A stretch of DNA of 64,000 nucleotides, taken from Methylobacterium sp. SyP6R. Lineage in GTDB: Bacteria > Pseudomonadota > Alphaproteobacteria > Rhizobiales > Beijerinckiaceae. The notes beneath the pieces were generated by a model that was not told the DNA's origin, searched no databases, and saw only the letters and a program-made list of their open reading frames with translations. Location of the stretch: assembly GCF_019216885.1 (NCBI RefSeq), contig NZ_JAAQRC020000002.1, forward strand, positions 124,001-188,000, read 5' to 3'. Below are positions 1-7,363 of the stretch, in pieces. The position numbers and the translations under genes are program-made. Position 1 is the first letter of the stretch. Each line of letters opens with the position of its first letter.

Positions 1-51
1 TCGGCTCTCGGCGACATCACGCCCGAGCAGGCCGGGCGGAACGCAGGCTAA
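1..51 (+). CDS. C-terminal 16 codons of an unidentified gene, possibly an IS3-type transposase
   Basis: The window opens in an open frame that reads SALGDITPEQAGRNAG and stops at TAA (49-51). The string SALG-D-TPE resembles the 'RPHSALG..TPE' tail of many IS3-family OrfB transposases, but 16 residues are too few to be certain. The rest of the gene lies to the left of the window. Confidence 0.35.
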   Translation, partial: SALGDITPEQAGRNAG

Positions 52-75
52 CCCCCGTATCCGCGCAAACGGGGG
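52..75. terminator. hairpin after the left-edge gene
   Basis: CCCCCGT (52-58) pairs perfectly with ACGGGGG (69-75) around a 10-nt loop, directly after the stop codon at 49-51. There is no T-run, so it could equally be the terminal inverted end of an insertion sequence. Confidence 0.3.
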
Positions 76-266
76 AGGATCATCCCTCCCGCTGCGCTGC
101 GTCGTGGCCGCGCAGCCGAGGGTCAGCCTTGGCGCAGGAGGCGGGCGGTCGCTTGCGCTGGATCAAGGCCGGACCTGCCCGCGCGCCCATGCTGGTAGCG
201 GAGCGGTACGGCGCTACGCCTCCGCACATTTTCCGCATGCCGCTGCCAGCGTCCGGAGAACCCCGC

Positions 267-1064
267 ATGTACGCCCAGATCCGCGCTCGTGAGATCATGT
301 CGCGGCAGGTCGCCTGCATCCCCGCCGACGCGACCGTCGCCCAGGCCATCGACCTGATGATGGACCGGCGGATCAGCGCGCTGCCGGTCACGGACCGGGA
401 CGGGCAGCTCGTCGGCATCATCAGCGAGGGCGACCTCCTGCGTCGGAGCGAACTCGGCACCGAGCGGGAGCGACCGCGCTGGCTGCAATACCTGCTCAGC
501 CCCGGACGACTGTCCGCCGAGTATGCTCGTGCCTACGGCAGGCGGGTCGACGAGGTCATGACCCGGGAGGTGGTCACGGTCGGCAAGGACGCCTCTCTCG
601 CCGAGATCGTCGCCCTGATGGAACGCCACCAAGTCAAGCGCCTGCCGGTGCTGTGCACGGGCCGTATGGTCGGTATTGTTGCCCGCGCCGACGTCGTTCG
701 GGCGCTGGCCGAGGCGATGCGGGCCCCCACCTCCGCCGCACCGCGCAGAGACGCCGCCATCCGCTGCGACATCCTGGCCGAGTTCGTGCGCGTGCCGTGC
801 ATCCCCGCTGCGCAGATTTCGGTCATGGTCCTCGATGGCGTGGTCGACCTCGCGGGAGCCATCACCGACGAGAGGGAGCGCAGCGCCGTGCACGCCGCGG
901 TCGGAACCGTGCCGGGCGTGACCGGCCTGCACGACCACCTGATCCTGATCGAGCCGCTCTCGGGCGAGGTCATCTTCGTGCCGGACGAGGCGGCGCGGCA
1001 AGAGATCCAACAAGAGGTGCGCCCAGGAGAAGCGGCGCCAGCGGCCAATGCGTCCACCGCCTGA
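267..1064 (+). CDS. CBS-domain pair protein with C-terminal BON-like domain
   Basis: This 265-aa cytoplasmic protein has two CBS motifs in the N-terminal half. The first follows AREIMSRQVACIPADATV and the second follows VDEVMTREVVTVGKDASL. A BON-like segment of about 70 residues (ISVMVLDGVVDLAGAITDE and on) follows. CBS pairs usually bind adenine nucleotides as regulatory modules, and CBS-BON proteins are common stress-associated proteins in alphaproteobacteria. The frame stays open to an ATG at 129, but the ATG at 267 has GGAG ten bases upstream and gives the family-like start MYAQIRAREIM. The 3' end overlaps the following adaptor gene by 17 bp, so it heads the exporter operon. What it senses is not visible. 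Confidence 0.85.
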   Translation: MYAQIRAREIMSRQVACIPADATVAQAIDLMMDRRISALPVTDRDGQLVGIISEGDLLRRSELGTERERPRWLQYLLSPGRLSAEYARAYGRRVDEVMTREVVTVGKDASLAEIVALMERHQVKRLPVLCTGRMVGIVARADVVRALAEAMRAPTSAAPRRDAAIRCDILAEFVRVPCIPAAQISVMVLDGVVDLAGAITDERERSAVHAAVGTVPGVTGLHDHLILIEPLSGEVIFVPDEAARQEIQQEVRPGEAAPAANASTA

Positions 1065-2400
1065 TCGTCCCACCGGTGCGGGAGCGCAGCCCACGACCGT
1101 GACCTCTCTTTCCGCGCCTCCTCTTACCGCGGCCACGCCCGTTGCGGAGAGCCCGGCACCCGCTGGCATCGCTCCGGGGCAGGCGCTCGTTCCCGCACCG
1201 CAGGCAGTCCTGCCGGCCGGCCGGACGGGCAGGCGGCACGGCATCTGGTTCGGGCTGCTCGCGGCCCTCCTGATCGGGGTAGCGGCCGGCTTCGCCTGGT
1301 GGCGCGTTTGCCCACCCGCACTGCCGCCGGGCTTCGCACAGGGAAACGGGCGGCTCGAGGCCGACGAGATCGACATCGACACCAAGTTCGCCGGCCGCAT
1401 CGCCCGGCTTCTGGTCGACGAGGGCGACATGGTGCGGGCTGGCCAAATCGTCGCCGTCATGGACACTCGCGACCTTCAGGAGCAGGAGAGCCAGGCCGAG
1501 GCTCTGGCGGGGCAGGCCGAGCGCACGGTCGAGGAAGCCGGCAAGATCCTCGCCCAGCAGGAGCGAGCGGTGCTCGCCGGCGAGGCCGCAGTGTCACAGG
1601 CCCGGCGGAGCGTCGAGGAGGCGAACGCCAATCTCGAACAGGCGCGGACTGTGGCGCGCCTGGCGCAGCAGGAACTCGCTCGCACCGGCGCCCTCGTCAC
1701 GCGAGGCTTTGCCACGCGCCAGACGCTCGACACCCGCCAGCAGGCCCTGGACGGTGCCATTGCGGCACAAGGCGCCGCTACCGCGAGAGTCGGGGCCGCC
1801 GACCAAGCGCTACTCGCCGCCCGCCACGCGGCCGACGGGGCCGCGGCCGCCCGCGACGCGGCTGCTGCCCGGGTCGGCGCCGTCCAGCACGCCCGGGACG
1901 CTGCACGCCACAACGTCGAGTACGTGCGTGTCAACATCGCGGACAATTCCCTGACCGCTCCTCGCGACGGGCCGATCCAGTACCGCATCGCGAATGTCGG
2001 CGAGGTGCTGGCGGCCGGCGGCCGGGTGTTCACCATGCTCGATGCAGGGTACGTCTACATGGACGTCTACCTGCCGACGACCCAGGCCGGGCGCGTCCGG
2101 ATCGGGGCCGAGGGGCGCGTCGTGCTCGATGCCTACCCGGACCACGTCATTCCCGCCCGAGCAGTATTCGTGGCGAGCGAGGCGCAGTTCACGCCGAAGA
2201 CCGTCGAGACGAAGGACGAGCGGGACAAGCTGCTATTCCGCATTCGCCTGCGGGTCGACCCCGAGCGATTGAGGGGACGCGAGGCCTTGGTGCGGACCGG
2301 GCTGCCCGGGGTTGGCGTCGTGCGCACCGACGAGGCCGTCGCCTGGCCCGCGCGGCTTGCCCCCAGCCCACCTCCGGCCGCTGCGACGGGGGGCCGATGA
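1048..2400 (+). CDS. HlyD-family membrane fusion protein (YbhG-like)
   Basis: This 450-aa periplasmic adaptor belongs to an ABC export system. A proline/alanine-rich cytoplasmic N-terminus precedes one membrane segment (about residues 64-85, HGIWFGLLAALLIGVAAGF). A biotinyl-lipoyl-like half (GRIARLLVDEGDMVRAGQ), a long Ala/Gln/Glu-rich coiled-coil hairpin (about 140-310) and a beta-barrel region (PRDGPIQYRIANVGEVL and on) follow. Its start overlaps the CBS gene and its TGA overlaps the ATG of the ABC gene (ATGA), so translation is probably coupled. A GTG at 1099 is an alternative start. Known relatives (YbhG, YhiI) partner with double-NBD ABC proteins such as the next gene. Confidence 0.9.
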   Translation: MRPPPDRPTGAGAQPTTVTSLSAPPLTAATPVAESPAPAGIAPGQALVPAPQAVLPAGRTGRRHGIWFGLLAALLIGVAAGFAWWRVCPPALPPGFAQGNGRLEADEIDIDTKFAGRIARLLVDEGDMVRAGQIVAVMDTRDLQEQESQAEALAGQAERTVEEAGKILAQQERAVLAGEAAVSQARRSVEEANANLEQARTVARLAQQELARTGALVTRGFATRQTLDTRQQALDGAIAAQGAATARVGAADQALLAARHAADGAAAARDAAAARVGAVQHARDAARHNVEYVRVNIADNSLTAPRDGPIQYRIANVGEVLAAGGRVFTMLDAGYVYMDVYLPTTQAGRVRIGAEGRVVLDAYPDHVIPARAVFVASEAQFTPKTVETKDERDKLLFRIRLRVDPERLRGREALVRTGLPGVGVVRTDEAVAWPARLAPSPPPAAATGGR

Positions 2401-5129
2401 GAGCCGCCGCTTGCGATCCCGGGGCAGCGGTCGCCGCCGTCGCCGCGCTGTCGCACCGCTACGGCGGGCGGGCGGCGCTCGATCGCGTCACGCTCGCGCT
2501 GCCCGCTGGTCGGCTCGTCGGGCTGGTCGGCCCGGACGGCGTCGGCAAGTCCACGCTTCTGTCGATCCTCGCGGGCACTAGGCGGATCCAGGCGGGACGG
2601 GCGTGGGTGCTCGGCGGCGATGTCGCACAGGCCCACCATCGCGCCGCGATCCGCGCCCGCATCGCCTACATGCCCCAGGGACTCGGCCGCAACCTCTATG
2701 CGGGCCTAACCGTTCGAGAGAACATCCTCTCCTTCGCGCGTCTGTTCGGCCAGGGCGGACCGGAGCGAGAGGAGCGCGTCCGCCTCCTGCTGGCCGGGAC
2801 CGGCCTTACCCCCTTCGCCGGCCGGGAGGCCGGCAAGCTCTCGGGCGGCATGAAGCAGAAGCTTGGGCTCTGCTGCGCCCTGGTCCACGATCCCGATCTC
2901 CTGATCCTCGACGAGCCGACGACCGGGATCGACCCGCTCTCGCGGCGGCAGTTCTGGCGCTTGATCGGCCGGATCCGCGCAGCCCGCCCCGGCCTCTCGA
3001 TCCTGGTCGCCACCGCCGATTTGCGGGAGGCCGAAGGATTCGACTGGCTCGTCGCCATGGATGGCGGCCGGGTCGTCGCCGGTGGCGCGCCGGAGGAACT
3101 CCGGCGCGCCACCGGAACGGCGGATCTCGAAGCCGCCTTCATCTCTCTCACCGGTGGGCGCGCCGCATCCGCCTGCCCGGCCCCGGCTCGGAGTGAGGAG
3201 CTGGCCGAGCCGATCATCACCGCACGGGGGCTGACGTGCCGGTTCGGCGACTTCACGGCGGTGGACGACGTGAGCTTCACCATCCGGCGCGGCCAGATCT
3301 TCGGCTTCGTCGGCTCCAACGGCTGCGGCAAGACCACGACGATGCGGATGCTGACCGGCCTGACGCCGCCGAGCGCCGGAGACATCCTGCTGTTCGGCCG
3401 GCCGCTCGACCCCGGCGACCGGGCGGCGCGCCGCCGGGTCGGCTATATGTCGCAATCCTTCTCGCTCTACGGCGAGCTGAGCGTCCGGCAGAACCTCGTC
3501 CTGCACGCGCGGCTGTTCCATCTGCCCCGCGACGGGATGCGGGCCCGGGTCGCCGGGCTGATCGGGTCGTTCGGGCTCGGCGCCCACGCGGATACCCGCG
3601 CGCAGGACCTGCCCCTGGGCCTGCGCCAGCGCCTGTCCCTCGCCGTCGCCATCGTGCACGGCCCAGACCTCCTCATCCTCGACGAGCCGACCTCCGGCGT
3701 CGACCCGCTCGCCCGCGACCGGTTCTGGGCGCTGCTCTCCGATCTCGCACGCGGGCAGGGGGTGACGATCTTCGTCTCGACCCATTTCATGAACGAGGCG
3801 GAGCGCTGCGACCGCATCGCCCTCATGGATGCCGGCCGCGTTCTCGCCACCGACACCCCGGCAGGCCTTGTCGCCGCCAACGGCGCCGCTGACCTCGAGG
3901 ACGCCTTCGTGGCGGTCCTGGAAAAGGCCGCGGGCGCCCGGGGCCGCGTACCCCGTGCCGAGGACATCGCCCTGGCACCCGGCGGTCCCCCAGCGTCGCC
4001 GCCGCTCTTCAGCCTGCGCCGGCTCCTCGCCTGCAGCCTGCGTGAGACGCTCGAACTCCTGCGCGACCGGGTTCGGCTCGCCTTCGCGGTGCTGGGCACG
4101 AGCTTCCTGATGCTCGTCTTCGGCTTCGGCATCTCCACCGACGTCAACAGCCTCACCGTCGCGGTGCTCGATCGCGACCGGAGCCACGCCAGCCGCGCCT
4201 ACCTCGAGGCCCTGCGCGGCTCGCCGTACTTCGTCGAGCGGGCACCGCTCGCCGACGATGCGGATCTCGACCGGCGGCTCGCGGGCGGCGAGATCGCCGC
4301 GGCGGTGGAGATCCCGCCGCATTTCGGGCGCGACGTCGCGCGCGGGCGCCCGACGGAGATCGCGGCCCGGATCGACGGGGCGCGGCCGTTCGTGGCGCAG
4401 ACGATCCGCGGCTATCTCGCCGCCCTGCACGAGCGCGTCCTCGCCGATCCGCTCGCATTGCGCCTGCCGGCGCAGATGGCCCTCCCGGCGGACGTCGCGG
4501 TGCGGTTCACCTACAACCCGACCTTCGACAGCATCTACGCCATGGTGCCGGCGCAGATCGCGCTCCAGCTCGCCCTGATCCCGGCGATCCTGATGGCGCT
4601 CGCGGTGGTACGCGAGCGCGAACTCGGCTCGATCGTCAACCTCTACGCCACGCCGCTCACCCGGCTCGAATTCCTGCTCGGCAAGCAGGTGCCTTACGCC
4701 GCCGTCGCGATGGTCAACTTCGCCCTGATGGTCGGCTTGGCGGTCGCGGTTTTCCGGGTCCCCCTGCGGGGCAGCGGCCCGACGCTCGTCCTCGGCACGC
4801 TGATCTACGTCTTTTCGACCACGGCCTACGGAATGCTGGTCTCGACCTTCGCACGCACCCAGATCGCGGCCCTGTTCGGAACCGCGATCCTGACCGTTCT
4901 GCCGGCTACGATGTTCTCCGGGATGCTGGTGCCGGTTTCCTCTCTCGCCGGGGTCGCCAGGGTCATCGGTGCGCTCTTTCCGATGAGCTACTACCTGCCG
5001 ATCAGCGTCGGCGCCTTCACCAAGGGGCTCGGATTGTCCGATCTGTACGTCACCCTCGGGACGCTAGCGCTGTTCGTGCCGATCCTGACCCTGCTCGCCG
5101 TCGCGCTACTGCGCGGGCAAGAAGCGTGA
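2397..5129 (+). CDS. fused ABC exporter: NBD-NBD-ABC2 permease (RbbA/YhiH-like)
   Basis: This 910-aa inner-membrane protein fuses two ATPase domains to one ABC-2 permease. NBD1 (about 10-230) has Walker A GPDGVGKST, signature LSGGMKQKL and Walker B LLILDEPTTGID. NBD2 (about 265-500) has Walker A GSNGCGKTT and Walker B LLILDEPTSGVD, but its signature reads LPLGLRQRL instead of LSGGQ, so one ATP site may be degenerate. The permease (about 540-910) has an N-terminal helix, a large periplasmic loop and about five C-terminal helices. The ATG overlaps the adaptor's stop. The frame extends open far upstream, but that part is a shadow of the adaptor. The substrate is unknown; relatives are annotated as multidrug or ribosome-associated ATPases. 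Confidence 0.9.
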   Translation: MRAAACDPGAAVAAVAALSHRYGGRAALDRVTLALPAGRLVGLVGPDGVGKSTLLSILAGTRRIQAGRAWVLGGDVAQAHHRAAIRARIAYMPQGLGRNLYAGLTVRENILSFARLFGQGGPEREERVRLLLAGTGLTPFAGREAGKLSGGMKQKLGLCCALVHDPDLLILDEPTTGIDPLSRRQFWRLIGRIRAARPGLSILVATADLREAEGFDWLVAMDGGRVVAGGAPEELRRATGTADLEAAFISLTGGRAASACPAPARSEELAEPIITARGLTCRFGDFTAVDDVSFTIRRGQIFGFVGSNGCGKTTTMRMLTGLTPPSAGDILLFGRPLDPGDRAARRRVGYMSQSFSLYGELSVRQNLVLHARLFHLPRDGMRARVAGLIGSFGLGAHADTRAQDLPLGLRQRLSLAVAIVHGPDLLILDEPTSGVDPLARDRFWALLSDLARGQGVTIFVSTHFMNEAERCDRIALMDAGRVLATDTPAGLVAANGAADLEDAFVAVLEKAAGARGRVPRAEDIALAPGGPPASPPLFSLRRLLACSLRETLELLRDRVRLAFAVLGTSFLMLVFGFGISTDVNSLTVAVLDRDRSHASRAYLEALRGSPYFVERAPLADDADLDRRLAGGEIAAAVEIPPHFGRDVARGRPTEIAARIDGARPFVAQTIRGYLAALHERVLADPLALRLPAQMALPADVAVRFTYNPTFDSIYAMVPAQIALQLALIPAILMALAVVRERELGSIVNLYATPLTRLEFLLGKQVPYAAVAMVNFALMVGLAVAVFRVPLRGSGPTLVLGTLIYVFSTTAYGMLVSTFARTQIAALFGTAILTVLPATMFSGMLVPVSSLAGVARVIGALFPMSYYLPISVGAFTKGLGLSDLYVTLGTLALFVPILTLLAVALLRGQEA

Positions 5130-5136
5130 AGCGGCG

Positions 5137-6267
5137 ATGCGACGAGCTGCGACGATCTTCTGGCTGGGTATCAAGGAGCTGCGCAGCGTCCTGACCGACA
5201 CCGTGCTGATCGGCCTCGTCCTCTACAGCTTCTCCCTCGCGATCCTGGCACCGGCGCGCAGCGGCTCGCAGGAGGTACGCAACGCCTCGGTGGCGATCGT
5301 CGACGAGGATCGCTCGCCGCTCTCGCGCCGCATCGCCGGGGCCTTCCTGCCGCCCCTGTTTCGGCCACCGGTACCCCTCGCCGCGCGCGACGTCGCGCCC
5401 GCGATGGATGCCGGCCGCTACACCCTCGTCCTCGACGTGCCGCCGCACTTCGCCCGCGATCTCCTGGCCCGACGCCACCCGGTGCTGAAGCTCGAGGTCG
5501 ACGCCACCGCGATGGTCCAGGCCGGACTCGGGGCGACCTACGCGCAGCAGATCCTCGCTGACGAGATCGCCCGGTACCTCACCCGAGGTCGGGCGGCGGC
5601 GCCCGCACCCGTGACCCTCGTATCGCGGATCGCCTACAACCCCAACGTGGAAACCGCTTGGTTCACCAGCGTCATGGGGATCCTCAACAGCGTCACCATG
5701 CTGGCAATCATCCTGGCCGGGGCCGCGATCGTGCGCGAGCGCGAGCGCGGCACCCTCGATCACCTGATGGTCATGCCCGTCACGCCCCTGGAGATCGCGC
5801 TGGCGAAGATCTGGGCCAACGGCGCAGTCATCCTGACGGCGGTGGGCCTGTCGCTGGTAGTGATCGTGCGCGGCCTGCTACGGGTGCCCCTCGCCGGGTC
5901 GCTGCCGCTATTCCTCTTCGGCACCGCGATCTACCTGTTCTTTGCCACGGCGGTCGGGCTCTATCTCGGCACAGTCGCGCGCTCAATGCCGCAGCTCGGC
6001 CTACTGTATTTGCTGATCTACCTGCCGCTCGCCATGCTGTCGGGCAGCAATACACCACTCGAGAGCATGCCACCTTGGCTATCAGCAGCGCTCCAGGCTT
6101 CACCAACAGTGCATTTTGTCGCCTTCGCCCAAGCTGTTTTGTACCGCAGCGCCGGGCCGGACGTTGTATGGCCGCGGCTCGTCATCATCGCTGGCATCGG
6201 GAGCCTCGTCCTGATCCTGTCGCTTCTTCGGTTCCGCCATATGGCAAAGGCGGAGACGGGAGGATGA
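5137..6267 (+). CDS. ABC-2 type permease (YhhJ/YbhR-like)
   Basis: This 376-aa inner-membrane permease has one N-terminal helix (about 15-40), a periplasmic domain of about 130 residues, then a cluster of helices from about residue 180 to the end. The ABC-2 motif IVRERERGTLDHLMVMPVTP sits in the middle. It starts 7 bp after the fused ABC gene and is homologous in layout to that protein's own permease part, so the two probably form the heteromeric channel. It ends with an ATGA overlap with a small frame of uncertain status. No outer-membrane partner is encoded here. Confidence 0.9.
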   Translation: MRRAATIFWLGIKELRSVLTDTVLIGLVLYSFSLAILAPARSGSQEVRNASVAIVDEDRSPLSRRIAGAFLPPLFRPPVPLAARDVAPAMDAGRYTLVLDVPPHFARDLLARRHPVLKLEVDATAMVQAGLGATYAQQILADEIARYLTRGRAAAPAPVTLVSRIAYNPNVETAWFTSVMGILNSVTMLAIILAGAAIVRERERGTLDHLMVMPVTPLEIALAKIWANGAVILTAVGLSLVVIVRGLLRVPLAGSLPLFLFGTAIYLFFATAVGLYLGTVARSMPQLGLLYLLIYLPLAMLSGSNTPLESMPPWLSAALQASPTVHFVAFAQAVLYRSAGPDVVWPRLVIIAGIGSLVLILSLLRFRHMAKAETGG

Positions 6268-6596
6268 TCGTGGACAATAGCAATCTGCAGGTCCATATGC
6301 GACGGCTGCATGAAAGGGCTTCGCTTCGGGATCCTATCGCAAACTCGGCTATGCATCTCAGCAAGGGCTATTTGCCCCTATTTCGACACTTTACTCTCGA
6401 TGGGAAGACCGAAGCATGTGGTGAGCAGATAGTCCTGCTCGCGGATGATGCATGCTCCCGAGAACCCGAAGCCCTTGCGCATCCACTCCGAATGACCGAG
6501 TTGGGTCAGCTGCGATTGCTGGTGGCGGATTCAGCATGGCTGGTTCCATACGCCTCCCTTACGCGAGGGCGAGCAGGACCCGGAGAGGCGGTGTAG
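6264..6596 (+). CDS. possible small hypothetical protein coupled to the permease gene
   Basis: A 110-codon frame begins with ATG overlapping the permease stop (ATGA), with GGGAGG directly in front. The protein has no recognised domain. Its base composition is less GC-rich than its neighbours, and its last roughly 18 codons lie inside a dispersed repeat that begins at 6542, so the original C-terminus has probably been replaced. It may be a decayed gene rather than a functional one. Confidence 0.35.
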   Translation: MIVDNSNLQVHMRRLHERASLRDPIANSAMHLSKGYLPLFRHFTLDGKTEACGEQIVLLADDACSREPEALAHPLRMTELGQLRLLVADSAWLVPYASLTRGRAGPGEAV

Positions 6597-6827
6597 ACGC
6601 CCTCCAAGGCGTCGAAGCCGTCGGCAGCCCAGCGCCAGGCGACCGGGCCGGGGTCAAGGACCTTGCGGCCTTGAGGCCGGTTCGGGCGGATGGCCCACCA
6701 AGTGATTTCGGCCACAGGTCACCGCGCACCGCGTCAGTCGACCGTCACCCACAGGGCCGAAACCGCGCAGCGGGTTCGGGGAGCCGCCGCAGGCGGCGAG
6801 TAGGGCGCGGCCCGTAGGGGACGCCCT
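6542..6827 (+). repeat. dispersed repeat, copy A (about 285 bp)
   Basis: This block recurs in inverted orientation at 56996-57280. Shared landmarks are GGTTCCATACGCC at the left end, a core reading GAAGCCGTCGG-AGCCCAGCGCCAGG, and the end -GGGACGCCCT. Any frame through it is open in both copies only because of GC bias. It looks like a non-coding intergenic repeat family. Confidence 0.75.
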
Positions 6828-7046
6828 TCAGCAGCATGCGCTCCGCCAAGCTCATGCGATCATCTTCGCGAACGGGAAGCCGGCGCTCCGAAGTCCTACG
6901 ACGCAACTGAACCGCTCCGGGTTTTTCGGAGCGTCACCGAGCGCTTACGTCCGCAACTGGCGCACAGCCGAACAAACGGTATGCGAACTACCGAGCCTTT
7001 GCAGAACTAGCGGCTGACCAGATGAGACATCTGCTTCGAGTGGAGA
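6828..7046. other. gene-free stretch with an insertion-sequence end-like motif
   Basis: This stretch has no credible gene. TGAACCGCTCCGGGTTTTTC, continuing GGAGC, lies at 6908-6932. A close variant lies at 18105-18127, next to a transposase remnant, so the motif is probably an IS3-family terminal sequence left by a lost element. Confidence 0.5.
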
Positions 7047-7363
7047 AGCGGACCCCGGGCGACCGTCATGCGGGCGCTCATGGCCCGCGCCCCGACCGGC
7101 GAGGTCTTCACCCTCACCGAAGAGTTCGGCAACCTGGACAGGGCCAAGCCCTGCTGGGAGGTGTCGTACTCGCCGCTGCGAGGCGAGGACGGACGCGTCG
7201 TCGAGGCGTTCCACTACGCTAACGACATCTCGGCCCGCCTATGCGCCGAGGCCGAGCTCGCGAGCACCCAGAGGCCTTACGGCAGTCGCAGAAGATGGAA
7301 GCGGTCGGCCAGCTGACCGGCGGAGTGGCGCACAGCTCCAACAACCTGCTGACCATCACCCCA
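7047..7363 (+). pseudogene. fragment of a PAS/histidine kinase gene
   Basis: One frame (from about 7047, with ATG 7068) reads a PAS/PAC end: FTLTEEFGNLDRAKP, then WEVSYSPLRGEDGRVVEAF and [16 protein letters not shown]. After about 7265 the homology continues in another frame as [20 protein letters not shown], then HSSNNLLT, which is the HisKA phospho-acceptor region of hybrid sensor kinases (usual form AHDFNNLL). The fragment is therefore frameshifted, carries SS instead of DF after the histidine, lacks the ATPase domain and stops abruptly at the RND gene end. It is a non-functional remnant. Confidence 0.8.

Noticed and set aside
123..1466. 447-codon minus-strand frame opposite the CBS-BON gene
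   Set aside because: Antisense shadow; the plus-strand frame has recognisable CBS domains and a ribosome site.
2706..4430. 574-codon minus-strand frame opposite the fused ABC gene
   Set aside because: Antisense shadow; the plus strand has all ABC motifs in order.
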